A stretch of 64,000 bases of DNA from positions 3,411,230-3,475,229 of the forward strand of contig NZ_NJGY01000001.1 of NCBI RefSeq assembly GCF_002250505.1, given 5' to 3'. Origin of the DNA: Janthinobacterium sp. PC23-8. Lineage in GTDB: Bacteria > Pseudomonadota > Gammaproteobacteria > Burkholderiales > Burkholderiaceae_D. A program made the position numbers and the translations under genes. Shown here piece after piece: positions 19,261 through 27,902 of the stretch. Under the pieces are notes generated by a model. It did no database searches. It saw nothing but the letters and a program-made list of their open reading frames with translations, and was not told the origin of the DNA. Within the stretch, counting starts at the first letter, position 1. Each line of letters starts with the position of its first letter.

Positions 19261-20328
19261 TTATCCGAGCAAGGCTTCGACAAATTCGGCAGCCACGAAG
19301 GGCTGCAAGTCTTCAATCTTTTCACCGATGCCGATGAAATACACGGGTACCGGGCGTACGCGGGCGATGGCCGCCAGCACGCCACCCTTGGCGGTGCCGT
19401 CGAGTTTGGTGATCACCAGGCCGCTCAGCTGCAGCGCGTCGTCGAATGCCTTCACTTGCGTCAGCGCATTTTGTCCCGTATTGCCGTCGATCACCAGCAA
19501 GATTTCGTGCGGAGCGCCTTCCATGCCCTTGCCGATCACGCGCTTGATTTTTTTCAGCTCTTCCATCAGGTGCAACTGCGTCGGCAGGCGGCCCGCCGTG
19601 TCGACCATCACCACGTCGATTGCGCGCGCCTTGGCCGATTGCACCGAGTCGTAGGCGACGGCCGCCGGATCGCCCGATTCCTGCGAGATCACGGTAATAT
19701 TGTTGCGCTCGCCCCAGACCATCAGCTGCTCGCGCGCGGCGGCGCGGAACGTGTCGCCGGCGGCCAGCAGCACCGATTGCCTGTTCGACTGCATGTGCTT
19801 GGCCAGCTTGCCGATGGTGGTGGTCTTGCCGGCGCCGTTGACGCCCGAAATCATCATCACCAGCGGCTTGTGGCGGCCCAGCTCGAAACGTTTTTCCAGC
19901 GGGCTCAACAGTTCGATCAGCAGCACTTTCAAGGCGGCCTTGACGGCGGCGGCGTCGAGCAGCTTGTCTTCCTTGACCTTTTTCTTCAGCGCCGTGAGCA
20001 GGTAGTCGGTGGCGTCGATGCCGGCGTCGGACATCAGCAGCGCCGCTTCGAGCTCTTCATACAGGGCGTCATCGATCCTGGCGCCGACAAACAGTACCGA
20101 CAGGGTGTTCGAGGTTTTCGACAGGCCGGCCTTGAGGCGGGTCATCCACGATTTCTTTTCCGGCTCGGCGGCCACGATCACCGGCACCAGTTCGGCCGGC
20201 GCGCCGGAGAGGGCGCCAGTCCGGGGGGGCGGCGCGGTCGGCGCAATTGCTGCGGCAGGGATGACCGGCTCGACGCTGACAGGCGCGGCCTCGGGGACGG
20301 CAGGTTTTTTCTTGAAGAAACTAAACAT
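19261..20328 (-). CDS. ftsY: Signal recognition particle receptor FtsY
   Basis: 355 residues from MFSFFKKKP (start 20328). The N-terminal A region (about 1-60) is Pro/Ala-rich, with a basic, phenylalanine-containing end suited to membrane contact. The NG domain follows: N helices, then the GTPase with [13 protein letters not shown] (G1), [20 protein letters not shown] (G3) and [10 protein letters not shown] (G4/closing loop). It receives SRP-ribosome complexes at the inner membrane. A longer in-frame start at 20418 would add unrelated residues and is rejected. First gene of ftsYEX. Confidence 0.96.
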   Translation of the reverse strand: MFSFFKKKPAVPEAAPVSVEPVIPAAAIAPTAPPPRTGALSGAPAELVPVIVAAEPEKKSWMTRLKAGLSKTSNTLSVLFVGARIDDALYEELEAALLMSDAGIDATDYLLTALKKKVKEDKLLDAAAVKAALKVLLIELLSPLEKRFELGRHKPLVMMISGVNGAGKTTTIGKLAKHMQSNRQSVLLAAGDTFRAAAREQLMVWGERNNITVISQESGDPAAVAYDSVQSAKARAIDVVMVDTAGRLPTQLHLMEELKKIKRVIGKGMEGAPHEILLVIDGNTGQNALTQVKAFDDALQLSGLVITKLDGTAKGGVLAAIARVRPVPVYFIGIGEKIEDLQPFVAAEFVEALLG

Positions 20329-20469
20329 GGGTATGTGTTGGCGGGTGCTTGCGCTTGGCCCGGCGGCGCCGGACGCTATGGATCGGCCTATTTTACCAGA
20401 GCGTGTCCGTCGCTTCACGGATTGGCAACATGGCGCGCGGCAGCGCCGATCGCGCGGCGCCCGGCAAGC

Positions 20470-21420
20470 TCAGTGGGCCGCCGGCAACGCGCCCTGATGG
20501 CGCCGGCGCCAGTCGTCTATCGTCTGTTCCACCTGCTGCAAGTCCAGTACATGCAGGAAATCGGGCGGACGTTTGTACAGGACCGGGCTGTGCCCGCCGG
20601 CCCACAATTCCACCTGTAGCGGCAGGCTGGCCTGCAATTGCCGCAGGCTGTCGCGCGTCTGCTTTTCCTTGCTGGCGCCGGACACCGACAGCGCCACGAT
20701 ATCGGCCCGCTGCACGCGCGCTGCGGCGGCGATATCGGTCAGCGGCGTTTCCACGCCCAGCGACAGACAATCGGCGCCGGCCGCCACGCACAGCGCTTCG
20801 GCCATCAACAGGCCCAGCCCATGGCGCTCGTTGGGCAGGGTGGTGAGCACGATGCGCGGGGTGCGAGTGCTGGGCAGGCTTTTCTGCGGCATGGAAAAAA
20901 TGGCGTGACGCATCACCGTCTGTATGGTTTCGCTGTAGACATGCTCTTCATGGATGGCCAGGTCGCCGCAGGCCCAGGCTGCACCGACCAGGCTGGTCAG
21001 CGGTGCGATTACGTCGATGGTGAAGTTTCTCAGGCCCAGCACGGCCAGCGCCTGGCGCAGCGCGGCGCCCAGTTCGGTCATCTGGTGGCCGCGGCACAGG
21101 GCCAGATAGTGTTCCAGTTGCGGTTGCGCCGGTTGCGCCGCGGCCATGCCGGCGCCGGCCAGTTCGCGCAATTGTGAGGTGCTGTGCTGCATGATTTTGC
21201 CCGGCCGAAAGCCCATGTCCAGCAGGCGTTTCACCATGCGCAGTTTTTGCACCTGCTCCGTGGAATAGCTGCGTTCGCCATGGATATCGCGCTGCGGCTG
21301 CGGAAAGGCGTAGCGGCGCTCCCACACGCGCAGCGTTTCCTTGGCCACGCCCGTATCGCGCTCGACATCGCTGATGCTGTAAACGGCGGCGGCTGGCATG
21401 CTGTGCTGGTCTGTATCCAT
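20470..21420 (-). CDS. MerR-family regulator with cobalamin-binding domain (LitR/CarH-like)
   Basis: 316 residues. The MerR helix-turn-helix (about 13-80) has SISDVERDTGVAKETLRVWE. A helical cap (about 100-175) contains the W-x9-E-H motif (Trp149, Glu159-His160) of CarH/LitR proteins. A B12-fold domain (about 187-305) has E-x-H-x-x-G (Glu198, His200, Gly203), the lower cobalt ligand motif, then SLGVETPLTDIAAAA and the ALSVSGA loop. CarH-type proteins bind adenosylcobalamin and release DNA in light. The residue after Trp149 is Ala, not the His found in Thermus CarH. Divergent from a chalcone-isomerase-like gene it may control. Cobalamin binding is well supported; light sensing is inferred. Confidence 0.82.
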   Translation of the reverse strand: MDTDQHSMPAAAVYSISDVERDTGVAKETLRVWERRYAFPQPQRDIHGERSYSTEQVQKLRMVKRLLDMGFRPGKIMQHSTSQLRELAGAGMAAAQPAQPQLEHYLALCRGHQMTELGAALRQALAVLGLRNFTIDVIAPLTSLVGAAWACGDLAIHEEHVYSETIQTVMRHAIFSMPQKSLPSTRTPRIVLTTLPNERHGLGLLMAEALCVAAGADCLSLGVETPLTDIAAAARVQRADIVALSVSGASKEKQTRDSLRQLQASLPLQVELWAGGHSPVLYKRPPDFLHVLDLQQVEQTIDDWRRRHQGALPAAH

Positions 21421-21546
21421 ACGGGTGGGCTTGCTTGATGCCTGGAAGAATATCTGACCATTTTACGCCGTCCGCCAGCTGCGGCCAAACGCGTCAATCC
21501 GATTCAAGATGGCGTGCGCAGACGTTTGCGAACCCGGTAGCAGTGA

Positions 21547-21605
21547 TTGACATGCATAAGTATTTAATTGAGACTACTCTCGCTGTTTATTTGTCCAGGA
21601 CAAAT
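21547..21605 (+). promoter_or_regulatory. Regulatory region with perfect 17-bp palindrome upstream of the chalcone-isomerase-like gene
   Basis: A TTGACA hexamer stands at 21547-21552 with no clear -10 at standard spacing. Downstream is a perfect inverted repeat at 21589-21605: arm ATTTGTCC, central A, arm GGACAAAT. It lies 63 bp before the rightward gene start and 169 bp before the divergent regulator start, the position expected for a MerR-type or other dimeric regulator operator. Ownership of the site is not shown by sequence. Confidence 0.55.
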
Positions 21606-21667
21606 GAGGAGTGGCCTACCGGGCCCACCACGCCGATCTGTTGAATTGCCTTGATAAAGGATGGACC

Positions 21668-22231
21668 ATGCGCCGCCTGCTTGCCCTGTTTCTGTTGTCG
21701 CTAAGCCTGTTCGCCGCAGCCGCGCCCCTCTCTGCGGCCACGCCGCCGGCTTTTGTCAGCGTCGACGTGCCCGAGGCGCGCCTGGCTGGCGAAGGCGAGT
21801 TCAGCTGGTTCGGCATGCGCATCTACCAGGCCTGGCTGTGGGTAGGGCCGCTCGGTTACCAGGAGGCGATGCCGGCGACGGCGCCCTTCGTGCTGGAACT
21901 GCGCTATGCGCGTAGCCTCGATGGCGGCAGCATCGCCGAGGCGAGCGTGGAGCAGATGCAAAAGATCGGCGCCGGCACGCCGCAGCAGCGCCTGGCCTGG
22001 CTGGATCTGATGCGACGCATCTTCCCGGATGTGAAAGAGGGCCAGCGCATCGCCGCCGCCTGGCGCGCCGGCGTCGCGCCAGGCCTGCGCTTTTATCTGG
22101 ATGGCAAAGTGCTGGCCGATGTGCCGGACGGTGATTTTGCGCGCGCCTTTTTTGCCATCTGGCTGTCGCCGGCGTCCACCGCGCCGAAGCTGCGCGGCGC
22201 CTTGCTGCGCGACGCCTCGCCACGGCCATGA
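21668..22231 (+). CDS. Exported chalcone-isomerase-like protein
   Basis: 187 residues from the ATG at 21668 (AAAGGA 6 bp upstream). Signal peptide MRRLLALFLLSLSLFAAAAP with cleavage near LSAATP, so periplasmic. The mature part has GEGEFSWFGMRIYQAWLWVG, then FVLELRYARSLDGGSIAEAS and a C-terminal DGDFARAFFAIWLSP. These are features of the bacterial chalcone isomerase-like (Chalcone_3) family, whose members probably bind fatty acid or a similar ligand rather than chalcone. Divergent from the cobalamin-dependent regulator. No enzymatic residue can be claimed. Confidence 0.72.
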   Translation: MRRLLALFLLSLSLFAAAAPLSAATPPAFVSVDVPEARLAGEGEFSWFGMRIYQAWLWVGPLGYQEAMPATAPFVLELRYARSLDGGSIAEASVEQMQKIGAGTPQQRLAWLDLMRRIFPDVKEGQRIAAAWRAGVAPGLRFYLDGKVLADVPDGDFARAFFAIWLSPASTAPKLRGALLRDASPRP

Positions 22232-23387
22232 CTGGGCTGCCAGGGCAGGCCCGCCGGCGCTGTCCAGCCGCGTCTATCTATGTGTTCCGCGTTTCGATTG
22301 AGCTTGCGCAGCATGCCGCATATACGTTCAGCAAGCGCGCCTGGCGCAGCTGCCGCCCTGCCGCGCCTGTTTCTGGCTGATCAGGGAAGTGGCTGGCTTT
22401 GAACGGGGCGCCTGCATCCCCGAATGGCGCCGATTGATCGGGAAATTTTTGAAAAGAAAAAGATAATATTGCTGACCAGAACAGGAAAGCAGTTGATTTA
22501 CGTCAAATTGTCGTTTTTAGGCAACGGTGATCATGAAATATTCAGGAATTAACATTGTAAGAAATTGTTTCAATAGTGTTGAACTTTGCAAGCAAAAGCA
22601 GGTGTCATCTTCGCCTTTATTTTGCTTACCACAGCATCGTCAAGGACTGTAAATGTTTTCAGTAACTTAATTTAAGTTACCCAAGGGTCAGCAATTTACT
22701 TGTCTGTCTGGCTGGTTTTTCAGTTTTGTAAGCGAGCGCGACAATTCGCGCTACGCCCCTCAAACATGCGTCCATGCACCAAAATGACGCGCCATTTTGT
22801 CCACTTTCGGGCGCTCGCCAGCAGACTTTCACTGGGCGGTGTATGCTTCGTCCCGTTCATCCATTATCACCTTACAAATTGTCCGCATTGTCGCGTAAGT
22901 ATGTAACGGTGGTGATGGCTGAAGCATGTTGATGGTTTAATCATGCGTTTGCTACTGTTGCGCTAATACAACGGGTTCCAGAGAGGCATGCGCTATGATG
23001 AAATGGTCAATCAGGCCAATGCATTGATTGGCAAGGGGCGGTGGCTCTGTCGCATAGTACGGTTGGCGATGGTCGGGACGCCGCGTAGGCCCCTGGCCTG
23101 GTACCGGAAGTAACATGTTGGAACTTGATGGAATGCGCAACGGTCGTTATAGTGCCGCTTCCGGTGCCGCTTGAGCACCAGAACTGGCGCACGAAATACG
23201 GTCTTATGCAGCCTTCAAGCTAATCGGCGCAATAGCGTGCCGAGTCCAATATGACTGTTCCCCTGACCGGAACAGCAGTGGCAGGTGGAGACCTTGCCCT
23301 CACTCATAAAAAGCGCTCTGCTAGAGCGCAGCTCGAGATGCATAGGCTGTATTACTTTTTGCTTCAAAAAATTAAAGGAAACATGCA
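22232..23387. other. 1.15-kb gene-poor, AT-rich stretch upstream of the porin
   Basis: No recognisable gene. 22440-22720 is clearly AT-richer than the rest of the window. A hairpin CAAAATG/CATTTTG with a 6-base loop lies at 22780-22799. Two very short rightward frames in tandem, 22988-23113 (41 residues, basic; GAGAGG just before its ATG) and 23115-23174 (19 residues), are possible but unproven. A hairpin with TGTTCC/GGAACA arms lies near 23250-23275. The last part is the porin leader. Long leaders or a small RNA gene are possible. Confidence 0.5.
23313..23329 (+). promoter_or_regulatory. Hairpin in the porin 5' leader
   Basis: Perfect inverted repeat GCGCTCT, loop GCT, AGAGCGC, 58 bp upstream of the porin ATG. 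It has no T-run, so it is not a terminator. It may be an operator or an mRNA leader structure that affects stability or regulation of this abundantly expressed type of gene. Confidence 0.4.
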
Positions 23388-24467
23388 ATGAAAAAAACTC
23401 TGATCACCCTGGCAGTCCTGGCAGCAGCCACCGGCGTAGCCCAAGCTCAATCGAGCGTCGTCATCTACGGTACCGTTGACGCTGGTTTCGTCAGCGAGCG
23501 CGGCGGCGTTAACGGCAACGTTAACAAACTGGACAGCGGCATTGCTTCGGCTTCGCGTCTGGGCTTCAAAGGCACCGAAGATCTGGGCAGCGGCCTGTCG
23601 GCACTGTTCCTGCTGGAATCGGGCTTCAACGTTGACAGCGGCGCGCAAGGTACCGGCGAAGCTCTGTTTGGCCGTCAAGCCTATGTAGGCCTGAGCAGCA
23701 AAACCACCGGCACCCTGACCCTGGGTCGTCAATACACGCCTTGGTACAACACCCTGTCGAAAGTTGCTGATCCATTCGCAGCTGGTTACGCTGGCTCCGC
23801 AAAAAACCTGTTCCCAGCGAACACCCGCACCAGCAACACCGTGCTGTACACCTCGCCTAGCTACAACGGCTTCGACGGCGACGTCGCTTACACCTTCGGC
23901 GAAAACGCTGCTTCGAACCGTATCGGCCGCAAAATTGGCGCATCGGTTGGCTACTCGAACGGTCCTCTGAACGCCCGCCTGGCTTACAACAACACCTCCA
24001 ACGACACCGCAACCAAAGAAACCGGCAGCGGCCGCAACTGGTTGGCTGCTGCTAACTACGATTTCGCCGTGGCGAAAGCTTACGTTGCATACGGCGTGAA
24101 CAAAGGTGATAACAGCGCCATCCGCAACAATGCTGGTCCGAACAACACCAACACCAATGCTTTCAGCTACAACTCGGCAAACTTCAGCACCGACAGCACC
24201 ACCGCCCTGATCGGCGCGACCGTGCCAGTGGGTCCGGCTGGCACCGTGATGGCTTCGTTCATCCACGTGAACGACAAGAACGCCGCGAACGCCGATGCGA
24301 ACCAGTTCGCACTGGGCTACTCGTACGCTCTGTCGAAGCGTACCAGCACCTACGCTTCGTACGCCAAGATTTCGAACAAAAACAGCGCAGGCTACACCGT
24401 TGGCAACAACAGCAATGTTGGTACCGGCGATAAAGCTTTCAACGTTGGCGTTCGTCACTCGTTCTAA
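23388..24467 (+). CDS. Outer-membrane porin, Burkholderiales trimeric type
   Basis: 359 residues. Signal peptide MKKTLITLAVLAAATGVAQA then QSSVVIYGTVDAGF, the standard start of betaproteobacterial general porins. The rest is alternating beta strands of a 16-stranded barrel, with the loop 3/eyelet region around GRQYTPWYNTLSK, and the last strand ends NVGVRHSF with the terminal Phe needed for outer-membrane assembly. AAAGGAAA precedes the ATG. Codon choice is noticeably narrower (CTG, AAC, GGC, CGT) than in neighbouring genes, as expected for high expression. Monocistronic: long leader upstream and a double hairpin terminator downstream. Confidence 0.95.
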   Translation: MKKTLITLAVLAAATGVAQAQSSVVIYGTVDAGFVSERGGVNGNVNKLDSGIASASRLGFKGTEDLGSGLSALFLLESGFNVDSGAQGTGEALFGRQAYVGLSSKTTGTLTLGRQYTPWYNTLSKVADPFAAGYAGSAKNLFPANTRTSNTVLYTSPSYNGFDGDVAYTFGENAASNRIGRKIGASVGYSNGPLNARLAYNNTSNDTATKETGSGRNWLAAANYDFAVAKAYVAYGVNKGDNSAIRNNAGPNNTNTNAFSYNSANFSTDSTTALIGATVPVGPAGTVMASFIHVNDKNAANADANQFALGYSYALSKRTSTYASYAKISNKNSAGYTVGNNSNVGTGDKAFNVGVRHSF

Positions 24468-24498
24468 GCTGAACTACGCGCAAGCGTAGTGCTGCACA

Positions 24499-24565
24499 AG
24501 GCATCCTTTTCGGATGCCTGCCGCGAAAAACGCGCCGTCAGACCCTGGTCTGGCGGCGCGTTTTT
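24499..24565 (+). terminator. Tandem hairpins terminating the porin transcript
   Basis: The first hairpin is AGGCATCC (24499-24506) with GGATGCCT (24512-24519). The second is long: A-run then CGCGCCGTCAGACC (24531-24544), a 2-base loop, GGTCTGGCGGCGCG (24547-24560) with one G-T pair, then TTTTT. The second is a strong, probably bidirectional terminator. Confidence 0.88.
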
Positions 24566-24618
24566 GCATCTGCGGCATCAGTTACAATATTGCTGTTAAT
24601 AAAGTAGGGGGAATCGCC

Positions 24619-25179
24619 ATGTACCAGAGAAAATCGCCGCGCCTGGGCGCCTTGCTGCTGGCCCTGACGCTGGCCGGCGCCGCCGGCGCCGCGCTGGCTG
24701 TCACGAAAAACAAGACGCCAGGCGGGCTGGCGCGTTATGGCGTGGCCGTGTATTCCGACCTGTGCCTGCAGAAGGACAGCGGCGAAATCGGCGGGCAGCG
24801 CGTCACCCTGCATCGTTTTGCCGAGGCCGATACGGTCATCTATGAATTCACGGCCGGCTCGCTGAGCTGGCCCATCGTCGCCAATGACGTGAATCTGGAT
24901 GACGCCACCGGCGCCTTCGATTTCACCATCGCCGGCGCCGACAACGAAGAGCGCACCATCGTCGGCAAGTTTTCCAGGGATGGCAAGACGCTGACCCTGG
25001 AGGGCGATTATTGTGGCGGCAATGTGCGCATGCCCATGAAGCTGTCGCGTATCACCGACTTTGGCCGCCCGCTGAAAAACTGCACGCCGTGTCCTGCCAG
25101 CAAGCAGGCGCCGGAAGAACCGGCGGCGCCGTCCCAGCCTGCAGCACCGCCGGGCAACGCGGAAATGCCGGTGGCTTGA
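24619..25179 (+). CDS. Small exported protein of unknown function
   Basis: 186 residues from the ATG at 24619 with AGGGGGA upstream. Signal peptide with basic start, then GALLLALTLAGAAGAALA. The mature part has SDLCLQKDSGEIGGQRV, a beta-rich middle (TIVGKFSRDGKTLTLEGDYC), a Cys pair in NCTPCPAS, and a low-complexity Pro/Ala tail. Four Cys in all could form two disulfides in the periplasm. I do not recognise the family. It converges on the TPP enzyme gene with 9 bp between the stops. Confidence 0.7.
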   Translation: MYQRKSPRLGALLLALTLAGAAGAALAVTKNKTPGGLARYGVAVYSDLCLQKDSGEIGGQRVTLHRFAEADTVIYEFTAGSLSWPIVANDVNLDDATGAFDFTIAGADNEERTIVGKFSRDGKTLTLEGDYCGGNVRMPMKLSRITDFGRPLKNCTPCPASKQAPEEPAAPSQPAAPPGNAEMPVA

Positions 25180-25188
25180 TCCCGGCCC

Positions 25189-26886
25189 TTACCGTTTCGC
25201 TTTTTCAGCCTGGGCGCGGATGGTCTCCAGGGTCGCGTTCGGCGTGATCAGGTTGCCGTCATAGCGCAGCTCGATCAGGGCCGGCAGTTGCTTGCCGGCC
25301 GCGTGCGCCAGCGAGCGCCGCAAGGCAGGGGCGAACTCCTGCGTGGTATTGACCACTTCGCCATGCGCGCCATAGGCTTGCGCCAGCGCCGCAAAATCCG
25401 GGTTGTGCAAGGTGGTGCCCGAGACCCGGCCCGGGTAGTCGCGTTCCTGGTGCATGCGGATGGTGCCAAACATCTGGTTGTTGAAGACGATGATCACCAC
25501 GCCGGCGCCGTATTGCACGGCCGTGGCCAGTTCCTGGCCATTCATCAGGTAGTCGCCGTCGCCGGCAAAGGTGATCACGGTGCGCTGCGGCTGCACGATT
25601 TTGGCGGCAATCCCTGCCGGCACGCCATAGCCCATGGCGCCATTGGTCGGCGCCAGTTGCGTGCGCAGGCCGCCATAGCGGTAGAAACGGTGTGCCCATG
25701 AGGCATAGTTGCCGGCGCCATTCGTGATGATGGTGTCGCGCGGCGCCTGCGCCATGATGTCCTGCGTTACTTGCCACAAGTCCAGCGGCGCCTGGCCATC
25801 CTGGAAAATCGGCGGACGCTGCTGGTAGGCGGCCAGCTCGGCCTTGGCCTCAGGCACGCTGGCCTGCCACGCTGCCGCATCGACCGGCGCCAGCGCGGCC
25901 AGCATGGCGCAGACCTGGGCCATGCCGCTGTTGATCATCAGTTCGGCCTGGTAGACGCTGCCCAGCTCTTCGGCGTCGGCATGCACATGCACCAGGCGCT
26001 GGCGCGGCACGGGGGCGTCGAACAGGGTATAGCCGCCGGTGGTCATTTCGCCGAGGCGCGGCCCCAGCGCGATCACCAGGTCGGCCTGTTTCACGCGCGC
26101 CGCCAGTTGCGGGTTGATGCCGATGCCGACGTCGCCGATATAGTGCGGGTGTGCATTGTCGAGCAGGTCCTGGAAGCGGAAGGCGCAGGCCACCGGCAGG
26201 TGATTGGCTTCGGCAAAGCGCTGCAGATCAAGGCAAGCCTGCGGCGTCCAGGTGGCGCCGCCCAGCAGCAGCAGCGGACGCTTCGCTTCTGACAGCATGG
26301 TACGCAGCCGGTCGAGCTGGCTGGCCGAGGGGGATGCCTGCACCGGCTGGTAGGGGCGGGTGTCGGCCACTGTCGCCAGCGAGATCAGCATATCTTCCGG
26401 CAAGGCCAGGACCACCGGGCCGGGCCGGCCGCTGGTGGCGACCTGGAAGGCGCGCGCCAGGTATTCGGGAATGCGCTCGGCGCGGTCGATCTGCGCCACC
26501 CATTTGGCCATCTGACCATACATGCGGCGGTAGTCGATTTCCTGGAAGGCTTCGCGGTCGACGAAATCATTGCCAACCTGACCGATGAACAGGATCAGCG
26601 GGGTCGAGTCCTGATAAGCCGTGTGCACGCCGATCGAGGCATTGGTGGCGCCCGGGCCGCGCGTGACGAAGCAGATGCCGGGCTTGCCGGTCAGCTTGCC
26701 ATAGGCTTCGGCCATGAAGGCGGCGCCGCCTTCCTGGCGGTTGATGATGAAGCGGATGCGCGATTCGTGCAAGGCGTCGAGTACATCGAGATAGCTTTCG
26801 CCAGGCACGCCAAAGGCGGTATCGACGCCATGGATCTGCAGGGCGTCGACCAGGATCTGGCCGCCGGTACGGGAGGGTTGCGTCAT
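25189..26886 (-). CDS. Thiamine-pyrophosphate enzyme, acetolactate synthase large-subunit-like
   Basis: 565 residues, usual ALS-family length. N-terminal TPP pyrimidine domain with GVPGESYLDVLDAL and the catalytic Glu in NRQEGGAAFMAEAYGKLTG. A central DHS-like domain (about 190-330) follows. The C-terminal TPP domain has the metal/diphosphate motif GDGDYLMNGQELATAVQYG ending in the N of VVIIVFNNQMFG. No small regulatory subunit gene is adjacent and the genuine ilvBN would be expected elsewhere, so this may be a catabolic acetolactate synthase or another ketoacid-linked TPP enzyme. Substrate is not determined. Divergent from rnpB. Confidence 0.85.
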   Translation of the reverse strand: MTQPSRTGGQILVDALQIHGVDTAFGVPGESYLDVLDALHESRIRFIINRQEGGAAFMAEAYGKLTGKPGICFVTRGPGATNASIGVHTAYQDSTPLILFIGQVGNDFVDREAFQEIDYRRMYGQMAKWVAQIDRAERIPEYLARAFQVATSGRPGPVVLALPEDMLISLATVADTRPYQPVQASPSASQLDRLRTMLSEAKRPLLLLGGATWTPQACLDLQRFAEANHLPVACAFRFQDLLDNAHPHYIGDVGIGINPQLAARVKQADLVIALGPRLGEMTTGGYTLFDAPVPRQRLVHVHADAEELGSVYQAELMINSGMAQVCAMLAALAPVDAAAWQASVPEAKAELAAYQQRPPIFQDGQAPLDLWQVTQDIMAQAPRDTIITNGAGNYASWAHRFYRYGGLRTQLAPTNGAMGYGVPAGIAAKIVQPQRTVITFAGDGDYLMNGQELATAVQYGAGVVIIVFNNQMFGTIRMHQERDYPGRVSGTTLHNPDFAALAQAYGAHGEVVNTTQEFAPALRRSLAHAAGKQLPALIELRYDGNLITPNATLETIRAQAEKAKR

Positions 26887-27023
26887 GTTCGGCTCTTTAT
26901 AACAAGTGGGATGAAAAAAGCGGGCAAGCGTGCAGCTTGCGCCATTTTAGGTGAGCCGTTTTCAGCCGGCTTTTGAAATGGCGACACCGAATTTCACAAT
27001 TGCCCGACGCACGCCACGGCTTT

Positions 27024-27053
27024 TTGCGCAATCAGGCCGGGGCGCGGTACAAT
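27024..27053 (+). promoter_or_regulatory. Promoter of rnpB
   Basis: TTGCGC (27024-27029), 18-bp spacer, TACAAT (27048-27053). The predicted start about 6-7 bases later coincides with the first base of the RNase P RNA P1 helix at 27059. Confidence 0.75.
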
Positions 27054-27058
27054 GGCGG

Positions 27059-27398
27059 GTGAAGCAGGCCAGACAGTCGCTGGCTGGTGCGGCAACGCAC
27101 TGGCGGGAGGAAGGTCCGGACTCCATAGAGCGGGGTGACGGTTAACGGCCGTCCGCTGAAAGCTGCAAAGTATAAGGCGAGGAACAGGGCCACAGAGACG
27201 AGCGTATTAAGTTACGGTGAAACGCGGTAACCTCCACCTGGTGCAATTTCAAATAGGCACGCGATGATGCTGCTCGCGGAGCGTGCGGGTAGAAAGCTTG
27301 AGCGCCGGAGTAATCCGGCGCCTAGAGGAATGACTGTCATAGCGCCGATCCGCAAGGCAAGGCGCCGTAACAAAATCCGGCCTATCGGCCTGCTTCAC
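27059..27398 (+). ncRNA. rnpB: RNase P RNA (bacterial type A)
   Basis: About 340 nt. The ends pair perfectly as helix P1: GTGAAGCAGGCC (27059-27070) with GGCCTGCTTCAC (27387-27398). Universally conserved blocks are present: GGAGGAAGGTCCGGACTCC near 27103-27121, CAGGGCCACAGAGACGAG near 27187, GGTGAAACGCGGTAACCTCC near 27216, and AGAGGAATGACTGTCAT near 27325. This is the catalytic RNA that trims the 5' leader of tRNA precursors. It has its own promoter and a tandem hairpin terminator. Confidence 0.97.
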
Positions 27399-27407
27399 TT
27401 GAATTTA

Positions 27408-27460
27408 CGCCTTCCGGCTTGCCGGAAGGCGCTTGAGAGCCTCCGCAAGGAGGCTTTTTT
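27408..27460 (+). terminator. Processing/termination hairpins after rnpB
   Basis: Hairpin 1: CGCCTTCCGGC (27408-27418), TT, GCCGGAAGGCG (27421-27431). Hairpin 2: AGCCTCC (27438-27444), GCAA loop, GGAGGCT (27449-27455) then T-run to 27460. The second is a standard Rho-independent terminator; the first likely helps 3' processing. Confidence 0.9.
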
Positions 27461-27902
27461 GTTGCATTCAAGGTAAGTGGCAGCATAAAGTTGTATAGAC
27501 AATACAAGATGATTGTTTATTTAAAATTGTCTATTCTTAATTAATTGCTGCAATGCAAAATATCAGGCCCGCCCTCTTGCGGGCCCTGAAAATCCTTGTT
27601 TGTGGCCTAAAAAAGAACAAACTTTGCTCTAAAACAAGACTATCGTGATTCGGGCTGTTTTAAGTGCTGGCATTGCGAAACTATTGTTGTACGTCAATTA
27701 CCTGCAAAAATTCCAATTTTTTCATTTCGTTATTTTCGATGTTTACGGTAGGCAAATACATGTAGGCAGATGAGGTAGCACATTCACTATCTGTCATAAG
27801 TATCTAATTTATCGATGTATTTTGATTTGAGGCTTCTTCAACGATCTGCGCTAAGTCCTTAATTTCATTAATAAAATTCAAGTTTTACCAATCGGAAACC
27901 GC
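27461..27902. other. AT-rich gap between rnpB and the mra promoter
   Basis: About 440 bp with no convincing gene. Markedly AT-rich relative to the rest of the window, many stop codons in every frame, no repeat array or tRNA seen. It precedes the dcw promoter and may hold upstream promoter elements or additional starts, but none can be named with confidence. Confidence 0.5.

Noticed and set aside
22700..22906. 68-codon rightward frame in the gap before the porin
   Set aside because: No ribosome site, no recognisable motif, and it spans a hairpin; not enough support for a gene.
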